This document shows positions 8,987-16,821 of a stretch of 64,000 bases of DNA, piece by piece. The DNA comes from Algisphaera agarilytica (GTDB lineage Bacteria > Planctomycetota > Phycisphaerae > Phycisphaerales > Phycisphaeraceae), in assembly GCF_014207595.1 (NCBI RefSeq), contig NZ_JACHGY010000001.1, positions 4,000,212 through 4,064,211 on the forward strand. Reading direction: 5' to 3'. The notes under the pieces were generated by a model. It was given only the letters and a program-made list of their open reading frames with translations. It did not search any database and was not told where the DNA came from. Both the position numbers and the translations under genes were made by a program. Numbering within the stretch: position 1 is the first letter of the stretch; each line of letters starts with the position of its first letter.

Positions 8987-10042
8987 TCAAAGCCGCTGTT
9001 CAAGCTCGGCGATGCGCCGCTCCAGTGCCTTGATTTGGCTGGCCATTGCGGGGACGCGCTTCTGGCTGAGCACCACGCGTTTGGCGTCGCTCAGCGGCGT
9101 GGCGGGGGTGCCGCCCCAGGTCTCGCCGTCGGGGATGTCGGTCATGACCTTGGCGTCGGCGGCGATGGTGACGTGGCTACCGATCTTGAGGTGGCCCGCG
9201 AGGCCGACCTGCCCGCCCATGGTGACGAAGTCGCCGGTGGTGGTGGACCCGGCGATGCCGACGTGGGCGACGATCATGTTGAACCGGCCGAGCTTCACGC
9301 CGTGGCCGATGACGACGTTGTCCGAGAGCTTGGTCCCGTCGCCGATCACGGTGCTGCCGAGCGCCGCGCGGTCGATGCTGCAGTTGGCTCCGATCTCCAC
9401 GTCGTTGCCGACCACGGCGTTACCCGCCTGGGGGATCTTGTGGTGGCGGACTTCGTCATCGCCGTCGCGCTGGGCGGTGGCGTAGCCCAGGCCGTCTTCA
9501 CCGATGACGGTATTGGCGTGGACGGTGACGCGGTCGCCGATGACGCTGCGGTCGTAGACGCACACGCCCGGGTGCAGCGTGGTGTCGTTGCCGATGACGG
9601 CCTTTTTACCGATGTAGCAGCCGGGGTAGAGGATCACGCGGTCGCCCAGCCGGGCGCCGGGGGCGACGTAGGCGAAGGGGCGGACGGTGCAGAGCTCGCC
9701 GACGATGGCGGTTTCGTCGATGTAGGCCTGGGGGCTGATGCCCACTGCGGGCTGCGGGCGGAAGCCGTGCAGCTTCACCATCGCCTGGCGGAAGGCGAAA
9801 TACGGATTGTCGGCGATCAGGACCGAGCAGCCGTTGGCCCGCTTGGCATCGTCGGGCGACACCACGACCGCCTCGGCTTTCGTGGTCGCCAGCTGGTCGG
9901 TGTAGCGGGGGTTATTCAGGAAACTCAGGTCGCCTGGGCCGGCGTCTTCGAGCGTGGCGCAGCCGACGATCTCGGCGTCGGGGTCGCCTTGCAGCGTGGC
10001 ACCGATCATCTCGGCGAGCTCAACTAACTTGATACTGGACAT
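8987..10042 (-). CDS. lpxD: UDP-3-O-(3-hydroxyacyl)glucosamine N-acyltransferase
   Basis: Third enzyme of lipid A synthesis: it adds the second hydroxyacyl chain, from acyl-carrier protein, to UDP-3-O-acyl-glucosamine in the cytoplasm. The 351-residue protein has the LpxD N-terminal domain (GDLSFLNNPRYTDQLATT at about 44-61), a left-handed beta-helix built of hexapeptide repeats (for example VIGDRVTVHANTVIGEDG) and a C-terminal helix ending in a coiled stretch (ALERRIAELEQRL). The frame is open 13 codons further upstream, but the ATG at 10042 starts the conserved IKLVELAEMIGA block. It stands apart from lpxA, lpxB and fabZ. Confidence 0.95.
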   Translation of the reverse strand: MSSIKLVELAEMIGATLQGDPDAEIVGCATLEDAGPGDLSFLNNPRYTDQLATTKAEAVVVSPDDAKRANGCSVLIADNPYFAFRQAMVKLHGFRPQPAVGISPQAYIDETAIVGELCTVRPFAYVAPGARLGDRVILYPGCYIGKKAVIGNDTTLHPGVCVYDRSVIGDRVTVHANTVIGEDGLGYATAQRDGDDEVRHHKIPQAGNAVVGNDVEIGANCSIDRAALGSTVIGDGTKLSDNVVIGHGVKLGRFNMIVAHVGIAGSTTTGDFVTMGGQVGLAGHLKIGSHVTIAADAKVMTDIPDGETWGGTPATPLSDAKRVVLSQKRVPAMASQIKALERRIAELEQRL

Positions 10043-10090
10043 AGGCCCATTGTAATTGATCCGCCGCCTTGCACGGAACAAATCGATGCG

Positions 10091-10160
10091 CGTAGGTCAG
10101 GCATGCTTGCCTGACGCCGAGTTGCAGAAAACCGTGTCAGGCAAGCATGCCTGACCTACG
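10091..10160. repeat. Perfect 25-base inverted repeat (REP-like)
   Basis: Arms at 10091-10115 and 10136-10160 are exact reverse complements with a 20-base spacer. Each arm contains a smaller palindrome (GTCAGGCATGCTTGCCTGAC). No T-run follows on either side, so this looks like a dispersed extragenic repeat, though the hairpin could protect the 3' end of the upstream mRNA. It separates the phosphatase gene from lpxD. Confidence 0.8.
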
Positions 10161-10180
10161 AAAACGCGATGGCCGGTGGC

Positions 10181-12145
10181 TCACGCCGAGGCGTTCTCTT
10201 CCGGGACCAGCCGCGCCACGACGACGGTGATGTCGTCGAGTTGGGGCTCGTCCTTGCCGCCCTTGAACGTGTTGAGGTCGTCGATGATCTGCTTGACGAT
10301 GTGCTCGGCAGGCTTGTCGTGGTTCTTGCGGATCAGCTCGTACAGCGGTTCCTTGCCGTACATCTCGCCCTCGTTGGGTTGACGGCATTCCCAGATGCCG
10401 TCGGTGCCAAACAGCAGCAACGCTCGCGGCGGCAGGTTCTCGTGGATCGTCTCGGTGAACTCCCAGCTCGGCTCAACGCCCAGCGGCAGGTCGTGGCCCT
10501 CGATCTCGAAGAACTCGTCTTTGTCGGGGTCGTACACGATGATCGGGTCGTGCCCGGCCGAGACCAGAGTGATCTCGCGGGCGGGGCGGTCCAGCACCGC
10601 GTACATCAGCGTCATGAATCGCCCATCCGGGCTGTCGTGGTAGAGCGACGTGTTGACCGACTCGATCATCGGCTCCAGCGGGCCCGGCGGCAGGGCACGC
10701 GAACGCAGCAGCGCCCGCGCGGTGCACATCAAGAGGGCGGCCGCAACGCCGTGGCCGGTGATGTCGCCGACCGCGATCGCCAGCGACCCGGGCTTCCATT
10801 CGCCCAAGTCCAGGTAGTCGTAATAGTCCCCGCCGGTGCGGTCGGCCGGGATGTTGATGCCCGCCACGTCCAGCCCGTCGACCTCGGGCTCTTTGTCCGG
10901 GAGTAACCCCTGCTGGATCGACTGGGCGACCTTGAGCGAGTCGGCCATGTACGCCCGTTCCTCGAGCTTGGGCACCATGTCGTTAAACGCGGTGGCGAGT
11001 TGGCCGATCTCGTCACGGCTGGCGGAAGGGGCGCGGGCGGAGAAATCGCCCTCCGAAATTTTCATGGCCGAGTGCGTGAGCTTGCGGATGGGTTCGACGA
11101 AGTGCCGGGCCGTGAGCAAACCGATCAACACCGCGACCAGGCCGACGATGAGCAGGATGAAGGTCTGCTGCTGCCGCAGCTCGCGCAGCGGCTGGTCAAA
11201 GTCCGAGCGCGGCTTAACCACGCCGACCACCCAGTCGCGTCGCTGCATCGGCGAATAGCTGACGATCATGGTCTCCCGGCTCTCGGGCGCCACGAAGCTC
11301 TCGCTGCCGCGCATCACCGCGCCGGTCATGCTCACGGCCATCTCGGGATCGAGCCCGGCCGACTCGATCTCATCCAGCCCGTAACGCACCTGCGAATCGA
11401 TGGTCGCCCGGACTTCGTCACTGAGCGGGGCCAGGCTCTTATAGAGCATCTCGGGGTTCGGGTGAGCGAGGATGATCCCCGCCCGGTCGATCAACGCCAC
11501 AAACCCTTCGCCGCCCACGGCCGACTGCTGGCAGATCTCGTGGACCTTCTCGCCGGCCAGCTTCAGCACCAGCACGCCGACGATGTTCTGCTCCGCATCA
11601 AACACCGGGCTGGAGAAGTAGATGCCCGGCCGACGCGTGGTCTTGCCGACCAAAATCTCGGAGGTGTATTTTTCCCCCGCCATCGCCGCCTGCATGTACT
11701 TGCGGAACGTCAGGTCCTGGCCGACGTTTTTCGAACTGGTCGAGGCGATGCCCGTGCCCTCGGGGTTGGCGATGAACGCCGAGGCGATATCGGGGTTGGT
11801 CGCCTTGATGTCGTCCAGCAGCTTCTGCACGGGCGGGAGCTTGGCGTCTCGCTGGTCAACCGGCGCGGCGCAGAACTCGATCACGTACTCGTTGCGGGCC
11901 ATGAGCTGTTGCAGGTTGCCCACGTCAAGGATCAGGCGATCGATCTCCGTCGCCGTCACGTTGGCCAGCAGCTCCAGGCTCTCGAGCGCCAGCGTCTCCA
12001 CCGTATTGATCCCCCGGCGGATGTTGAACACCGTCGCGATGGTCAACGGCACCAGCGACGCGATCAGCAGCAGCACCCCGAGCTTAAGCGCGATGGGCAG
12101 CGGCATCTGGCCGGAGGCGGATCGGGAAGGGGCGTTGTCGGGCAT
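10181..12145 (-). CDS. Membrane receptor with HAMP and SpoIIE-type PP2C phosphatase
   Basis: A 654-residue transmembrane signalling protein. Membrane helix at about 20-42, an extracytoplasmic Cache-like sensor at 45-320, a second membrane helix at about 328-347, a HAMP linker at 348-400, and a SpoIIE/RsbU serine phosphatase at about 405-640 with the metal-binding RTGGDYYDY (436-444) and GDITGHG (460-466). Such proteins dephosphorylate anti-anti-sigma (STAS) proteins and so release a sigma factor in response to an outside signal. No STAS, anti-sigma or sigma gene is in the window, so its target is unknown. The gene is monocistronic or leads into lpxD across a repeat. Confidence 0.9.
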   Translation of the reverse strand: MPDNAPSRSASGQMPLPIALKLGVLLLIASLVPLTIATVFNIRRGINTVETLALESLELLANVTATEIDRLILDVGNLQQLMARNEYVIEFCAAPVDQRDAKLPPVQKLLDDIKATNPDIASAFIANPEGTGIASTSSKNVGQDLTFRKYMQAAMAGEKYTSEILVGKTTRRPGIYFSSPVFDAEQNIVGVLVLKLAGEKVHEICQQSAVGGEGFVALIDRAGIILAHPNPEMLYKSLAPLSDEVRATIDSQVRYGLDEIESAGLDPEMAVSMTGAVMRGSESFVAPESRETMIVSYSPMQRRDWVVGVVKPRSDFDQPLRELRQQQTFILLIVGLVAVLIGLLTARHFVEPIRKLTHSAMKISEGDFSARAPSASRDEIGQLATAFNDMVPKLEERAYMADSLKVAQSIQQGLLPDKEPEVDGLDVAGINIPADRTGGDYYDYLDLGEWKPGSLAIAVGDITGHGVAAALLMCTARALLRSRALPPGPLEPMIESVNTSLYHDSPDGRFMTLMYAVLDRPAREITLVSAGHDPIIVYDPDKDEFFEIEGHDLPLGVEPSWEFTETIHENLPPRALLLFGTDGIWECRQPNEGEMYGKEPLYELIRKNHDKPAEHIVKQIIDDLNTFKGGKDEPQLDDITVVVARLVPEENASA

Positions 12146-12210
12146 GCCGGTCTCGTCTTGATGGGGGCGGGAAGTGATCGGGAAAAGGGCCTGCGAGTAT
12201 GCTAAAGATT

Positions 12211-12573
12211 CTACTCGCTGGCGTCGCGTTCCAAATACTCCCGCAGCGCCCCGGCGTTGTTGAGCCGCTCTTCCTTGCTGGCGAACACCAGCGTCACCAC
12301 CTCGTGCCCCGCGATCTGTTCCCGCAGCGCCGCGACACCTTCCGGGTTCGCATCCAACTCCGCAAAGTATCGCTGGCGAAACTCATCCCACTTCGCCGGG
12401 TCGTGCTGATACCACTGGCGCAACGCATCCGACGGGGCGGTGTCCTTGGCCCAGTAGTCGATGTTCGCTTTGTCTTTGGAGATACCGCGTGGCCAGAGGC
12501 GGTCGGCAAGGATGCGAAAGCCATCGCTTTGGTTAGACGAAATGTGAACACGTTTGATCTGGAATTGTGACAT
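12211..12573 (-). CDS. DUF488 family protein (YeaO-like)
   Basis: A 121-residue soluble protein. The pattern IKRVHISSNQSDGFRILADR and then LWPRGISK is the DUF488 signature, followed by the usual WYQHDPAKWDEFRQRYFAEL helix. The family's function is not established. The frame extends seven codons up to a GTG, but the ATG at 12573 puts the conserved IKRV four residues from the N-terminus, as in relatives. It lies 30 bp downstream of the DUF6891-like gene on the same strand. Confidence 0.88.
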   Translation of the reverse strand: MSQFQIKRVHISSNQSDGFRILADRLWPRGISKDKANIDYWAKDTAPSDALRQWYQHDPAKWDEFRQRYFAELDANPEGVAALREQIAGHEVVTLVFASKEERLNNAGALREYLERDASE

Positions 12574-12603
12574 GATTTGTAGAGGGATCGACACTACATC
12601 GCG

Positions 12604-13251
12604 TTAAGCATCTGGCTTTGCAAGGCGACGTTTCCAATCCAGTTTCACATGAATGCGTTTGGCCAGCGTTTCATCCCATGTGACTTCCAGGCCTTGTTCC
12701 CGCATTGCGTGGGCAATCATCAAACCAATGTCGACAGATGGCTGTTCGCCCTCTAACACAGAGCCATAACTCAGATACACCCCGTACCCTTCAACGGCAC
12801 TTTCGGTGTCTTGCTCGTGATAATGCGCGCAGCCAATGATTTCACGCCCTTTGTCTTGCTCGGCTTGAATCTCATCCCAGATTTCGGCGCTTGCGCAGGT
12901 ACCGCAGCAACTGAAATTGTGCCTGCACACCACTCCTTTATCTTCGAGGGATGCATAGGCCATGTCGAAGCGATCACAGTCTGTCTTTTCGGGCCAAGTT
13001 TGCTCAGCTTTAAGGTGGTTTGCGATGGCTGAATTCAGGGCTGACTCTGCGTGTGGACGAAGTGCGACAATGTCGTGTTCATCTTCGAGCACCTCCAGAG
13101 CCCTGTCGACAACGTTATTCAGGTCAGCAAAACCGCTGGCAACATCACGCTCGATGTAACCAGTTACTTCGTTGATAGCTTCCTTCAGCGAGGAGCCATC
13201 ATCTGTGATCGAGGTGTTATTCGAATTTTTTCGTTTAAACCAGCCAAACAT
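12604..13251 (-). CDS. DUF6891-like protein with conserved Cys/His motif
   Basis: A 215-residue soluble protein of unknown function. The stretch GVVCRHNFSCCGTCASAEIW, followed by YHEQDTESAVEGYGVYLSYG, matches my memory of the DUF6891 domain; the clustered Cys and His suggest a metal or redox site, which is inference. The first 20 residues are polar (FKRKNSNNTS) and probably unstructured. The gene is visibly AT-richer than its neighbours, with a different codon feel, so recent transfer is possible. It follows nuoG by 35 bp. Confidence 0.75.
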   Translation of the reverse strand: MFGWFKRKNSNNTSITDDGSSLKEAINEVTGYIERDVASGFADLNNVVDRALEVLEDEHDIVALRPHAESALNSAIANHLKAEQTWPEKTDCDRFDMAYASLEDKGVVCRHNFSCCGTCASAEIWDEIQAEQDKGREIIGCAHYHEQDTESAVEGYGVYLSYGSVLEGEQPSVDIGLMIAHAMREQGLEVTWDETLAKRIHVKLDWKRRLAKPDA

Positions 13252-13286
13252 ACAGACTCCCGGATAGTAAAGATGGCTAAATCAAG

Positions 13287-14921
13287 TCACAACTGCACGT
13301 ACTCCACATCCGCGACCTTGGCATCGGCGGCTTCGGGGAGGTGCATCTCGGTGGCGAAGCCGTCGCCCATCTCGGTGCGCCAGTCGAAGGGGTTGTAGAG
13401 CTTGCGTTCCATCTTGCCGGCGACGGCCATGAGGTCCAGGGCGATCTGGCCCTCGGTCTTGGCGAGCTCGATGACGGGCAGCGCCTGCTCGAAGTGTTGG
13501 TGGCGGCCGTTGACGTTTTCGAAGCTGCCGGACTTTTCGACCCAAGTCGCGCCTGGGAGGACGACGTCGGCGGCTTCGGTGATCGCGGACGGCAGGGTGT
13601 CGATGACGACGGTGTAGCGGTCCTTGTCGCTCGCGGCGGCGACGACTTCGGGCGTGGCCCATTCGCTGGGGTAGTTGCCGGTGAAAACCAGGGCGCGGTT
13701 GTGGGTGAGATCGCCCATCAGCTGGTCGAAGCTCTTGACCTCGTCGCTGACCATCTCCAGCGCTCGGCGGACGCCGCGGGCGTTGGGGGCTTTCTCGGCA
13801 TACACGGTGTAGCCGCCGGGGAAGGTCTTGTCTTCGCCGTCGAACGGCACGGGGCCCACGGCCAGTACCGCGTTCTCGTCGATCGACGTGATCATCTTGC
13901 CCAAGAGGTACGCCTCTTCGCTGGCGAGCATCGGGCTGACGACCAGCGCCAGCGTGCCCCGGCCCTTCTTGAGCACGGTGAGTTCGAGCTGCTCGAACAC
14001 CTGGGCGTAGGCGGCGTTCCAGTCGAGCTCTTCGAGGCTGCCGTGGACCTTGTGCAGGGGGGAGCGCAGGCGGTCTTGGTGGTGGACGAACTTCCAGCCG
14101 TAGCGGATCTCATCGGAGGTCCACCAGGTATTGACGTCCATGTTGGTGCGGGGCTTGATGCGGTAGACCTTGTCTTCGTTGGTCTCGATGGACAGGTTGT
14201 CGCCCGACGCGGTGATGCCGTCGATGGACGGGGTCTTCTTGAGGTTCCAGACGCGCATCGACATGAGGAAGTCTTTGTCGAGCAGGGCCCCGACGGGGCA
14301 GATGTCGATGACGTTGGCCGAGAGCTCGTTGTCCAGCGGCTTGCCGGGGAAGACGTCGATCTGTTCGGAGCTGCCGCGTCCGAAGATGCCGATCTCGTCG
14401 GTGCCGGTGACTTCGCGGGTGAAGCGGACGCATCGCGTGCACATGATGCAGCGGTCGCTGTAGAGCAGGACGTTGGGCCCGAGGTCTTTCTTGGGCTGCT
14501 TGATCTTGGTTTCTTCGAAGCGGGACTGCGATCGGCCGTACTGGTAGCTGTAGTCCTGCAGCGAGCACTCGCCGGCCTGGTCACAGACGGGGCAGTCCAG
14601 CGGGTGGTTGATCAGCAGCATCTCCATCACCGATTTCTGGTTGGCGATGGTCTTGGGCGAGTTGGTGAGGTGAACCTCCATGCCCTCGGCGGCGGGGGTC
14701 TGGCAGGTCGGCACGAGCTTGGGGATCAACTCGACCTTGTTGTCGTTGCGGGGGTTAGGCGCACCGACCTCCGCGAGGCAGATGCGGCAGGACGCGACCA
14801 CGGACATGCCGGGGTGGTAGCAGTAGTGGGGGATTTCGATGTTGTTGTCGAGGGCGACCTGCAGGATGGATTTCTTGCCTTCCCAGGTGCATTCACGGCC
14901 GTCGATGGTGAGCTTCTGCAT
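13287..14921 (-). CDS. nuoG: NADH-quinone oxidoreductase subunit G, short form
   Basis: Peripheral-arm subunit of respiratory complex I that relays electrons through iron-sulfur clusters. All N-terminal ligand sets are present: Cys34, Cys45, Cys48, Cys73 for the 2Fe-2S cluster; His106, Cys110, Cys113, Cys119 for the His-ligated cluster; Cys158, Cys161, Cys164, Cys208 for a 4Fe-4S cluster. A shortened molybdopterin-oxidoreductase-like domain follows (about 240-520). At 544 residues it is shorter than E. coli NuoG (about 900). No other nuo gene is near, so it could also serve a related NAD-linked dehydrogenase or hydrogenase, though complex I is more likely. Confidence 0.82.
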   Translation of the reverse strand: MQKLTIDGRECTWEGKKSILQVALDNNIEIPHYCYHPGMSVVASCRICLAEVGAPNPRNDNKVELIPKLVPTCQTPAAEGMEVHLTNSPKTIANQKSVMEMLLINHPLDCPVCDQAGECSLQDYSYQYGRSQSRFEETKIKQPKKDLGPNVLLYSDRCIMCTRCVRFTREVTGTDEIGIFGRGSSEQIDVFPGKPLDNELSANVIDICPVGALLDKDFLMSMRVWNLKKTPSIDGITASGDNLSIETNEDKVYRIKPRTNMDVNTWWTSDEIRYGWKFVHHQDRLRSPLHKVHGSLEELDWNAAYAQVFEQLELTVLKKGRGTLALVVSPMLASEEAYLLGKMITSIDENAVLAVGPVPFDGEDKTFPGGYTVYAEKAPNARGVRRALEMVSDEVKSFDQLMGDLTHNRALVFTGNYPSEWATPEVVAAASDKDRYTVVIDTLPSAITEAADVVLPGATWVEKSGSFENVNGRHQHFEQALPVIELAKTEGQIALDLMAVAGKMERKLYNPFDWRTEMGDGFATEMHLPEAADAKVADVEYVQL

Positions 14922-14989
14922 AGTATGTGTATCGTATGGGCGTGGGCAGGTGACGGCAAAAAAGGTTGGGCCCGCCGGAGGACTTTTCG

Positions 14990-15907
14990 ATGCGGAGACG
15001 AGACGTGATCAAGAGCGGAGCGGCGGCGGCGGCGGGGCTGGTGGCTGTACCGGCGGTGCGATCCGAGCCGCATGCCCCCGATCAGGCGTCGCCAGAGCCG
15101 TGGATCGCGTTGCTCAGCGACCCCCATATCGATACGGCCGAGTCGAAAGTCGTCAAGGGCGTGAACATGGCCGAGCACCTCACCGAGGTGATCCATCGCC
15201 TGCGTGCCGCAACGCAGCGCCCCGAACACGTCATGATCAACGGCGACTGCGCATTGGGCTCGGGTGAAACTGGTGACTACGCGTTGCTTCGCCGGCTGCT
15301 GTCGCCGATGGAAGACGAACAGTGGAGCGTGCGGCTCGCCCTGGGCAATCACGATCACCGCGAGCGGTTCATCGAGGGCCTTGGACGTTCAAGCGAGATT
15401 TACCGGACCTTCGGCCGACACCACCAGGCGATCCGCGGGCACGGCAACTCCGTGTGGCTGATCCTGGACTCGCTCCGGGAGACCGACGAGGTCGCCGGCG
15501 AGCTCGGGCCCGTACAACGCCAATGGATCAGCGATCAGCTCGACCAAATCGAAGCGAGCGATCCGACGGCCAGGGTGTTCCTCCTGACTCACCACCAACC
15601 CGAGGACCCCAAAGACCCGGACGACGACGGCTACGGCCTGGCCGACAGCAACGCCCTGATCGATCTCCTGTGGAACCGCCGGCAAGTCAAAGCGATCTTC
15701 CACGGCCACAAACACGCCTGGGGCATCCGCGAAGCCAACGGCATCCATATCGTCGGCCTGCCCGCCACGTCCTACGTGTTCAAAGACGGCGAACAACCCG
15801 GCTACGTCGAAGCCCGCGTCCGCCCAGACCACATCGAACTGACCCAGCGATGCCTGAACGCCCAACATCCCGCCGAGGGCCAAACGCACGCCTTGGCGTA
15901 TCGCTGA
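14990..15907 (+). CDS. Tat-exported calcineurin-like metallophosphoesterase
   Basis: A 305-residue phosphoesterase with a Tat-like leader (MRRRDVIKSGAAAAAG). All metal-binding blocks of the calcineurin fold are visible: LLSDPHID, INGDCA, GNHDHRE, LTHHQ and FHGHKH. Relatives hydrolyse phosphodiesters or nucleotides outside the cytoplasm; the substrate cannot be read here. Start is the ATG at 14990, preceded by GGAGGA with 7 bases of spacing, one of the few strong ribosome binding sites in the window. Divergent from nuoG, 68 bp between the start codons. Confidence 0.88.
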   Translation: MRRRDVIKSGAAAAAGLVAVPAVRSEPHAPDQASPEPWIALLSDPHIDTAESKVVKGVNMAEHLTEVIHRLRAATQRPEHVMINGDCALGSGETGDYALLRRLLSPMEDEQWSVRLALGNHDHRERFIEGLGRSSEIYRTFGRHHQAIRGHGNSVWLILDSLRETDEVAGELGPVQRQWISDQLDQIEASDPTARVFLLTHHQPEDPKDPDDDGYGLADSNALIDLLWNRRQVKAIFHGHKHAWGIREANGIHIVGLPATSYVFKDGEQPGYVEARVRPDHIELTQRCLNAQHPAEGQTHALAYR

Positions 15908-15976
15908 GCCAAACGTGGCTCTGAACCGAAAAACCCTTGTAAACCAAGGGAATGGCTCGAAATCAACCCCACCTGG

Positions 15977-16008
15977 GCCCCTAGGGGCAAGTTATACATA
16001 ACATGTAT
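15977..16008. promoter_or_regulatory. Tandem palindromes in AT-rich leader
   Basis: A perfect 12-base palindrome GCCCCTAGGGGC (15977-15988) is followed by ATACAT-AAC-ATGTAT (15994-16008) in an abruptly AT-rich stretch. They lie about 105-136 bases before the orphan gene that follows and could be an operator or promoter element. A small hairpin (15934-15950) precedes them but lacks a T-run. The 15908-16112 gap holds no gene that I can see. Confidence 0.35.
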
Positions 16009-16112
16009 TATAGGACTTAAGGTCGAGGTCTAAGCTTACGACAAGTTCGGGTAAATTGGTTTTTGAGATGGAGCGAGCCGTGGCCGTTCTGGCCGTGCTC
16101 GGGAGTGATTTA

Positions 16113-16808
16113 ATGCAGAAACCGGTTCTCAATGTGAAGCTGATCTGCCTACACCTCTTGGCTCTGGCTATGGCTATTCCTGCGGCATCCCACACACTTC
16201 CTGAAGACGCTCCTGAGTCTTCGGCTTTGGAGCGATATGAGGAAAAGATTTACCAAGCTCGTATCGATCGAATTGTATTTTACGAATTGGAGATAAAGAA
16301 ATCGGAGTCGTATTTCAGGCGCGAGTATGGCCGTATGCCCAGGCGAGATAATTACACACGATTGGCGGAACGTGATGTAAACCGCGCCGATCTGTATTAC
16401 AGCATGAAGGATGCGCTTTCTGGTCTTAAGAGAGACGAAACGTCCGGTATTCTGGTCAGCTTAGATGTGGTCAATCCGGTGGCATACGACACAGGGTTGC
16501 TCCACCAAAATATCCAAGGCAAGCAGTTTTTCTTTGTAGTTAAAGAACTTTTATCTGAAGACGAATGCCGTATTGCGGTCAGCTACGAAGACCGGTCAGG
16601 TACCCAGGGCGAACTTCACGAGAGATACGCCGATCATTTTGTTCGCGACATTTTGATTGTTGGGGCAAGTACCGAAAACCTAATCGTTGATGAGCAGTTG
16701 CCGGTTCACTGGAGGCTGCGTCCACATGAGGTCATTGGAGTGCGCGACAACTCTGTGTGGATGATTCATCCCATCATGAGTGATGAGGATGGGATATCTA
16801 ATGATTAA
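16113..16808 (+). CDS. Exported protein of unknown function (low GC)
   Basis: I do not recognise this 231-residue protein. It has a signal peptide (about 1-28, LICLHLLALAMAIPAASHT), then a charged helical segment rich in Glu, Arg and Tyr (30-110) and a beta-rich C-terminal half ending in acidic residues. No cysteines suggest disulfides and no catalytic motif stands out. Start is the ATG at 16113 with GGGAG 8 bases before; upstream in-frame codons would bury the signal peptide. Base composition is clearly lower in GC than in flanking genes, which suggests acquisition. It converges on the GH117 gene with only 13 bp between them. Confidence 0.65.
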   Translation: MQKPVLNVKLICLHLLALAMAIPAASHTLPEDAPESSALERYEEKIYQARIDRIVFYELEIKKSESYFRREYGRMPRRDNYTRLAERDVNRADLYYSMKDALSGLKRDETSGILVSLDVVNPVAYDTGLLHQNIQGKQFFFVVKELLSEDECRIAVSYEDRSGTQGELHERYADHFVRDILIVGASTENLIVDEQLPVHWRLRPHEVIGVRDNSVWMIHPIMSDEDGISND

Positions 16809-16821
16809 TACGCATTGGCCT

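Noticed and set aside
8807-10160. CRISPR-like array
   Set aside because: The repeats are palindromic, of different sequence and irregularly spaced; there are no regular spacers and no cas gene.
13341-15008. A 555-codon plus-strand open frame opposite nuoG
   Set aside because: It mirrors the nuoG codons in high-GC DNA; the product is a monotonous Val/Gly/Asp/Ala sequence without any motif, while nuoG has all its cluster ligands.
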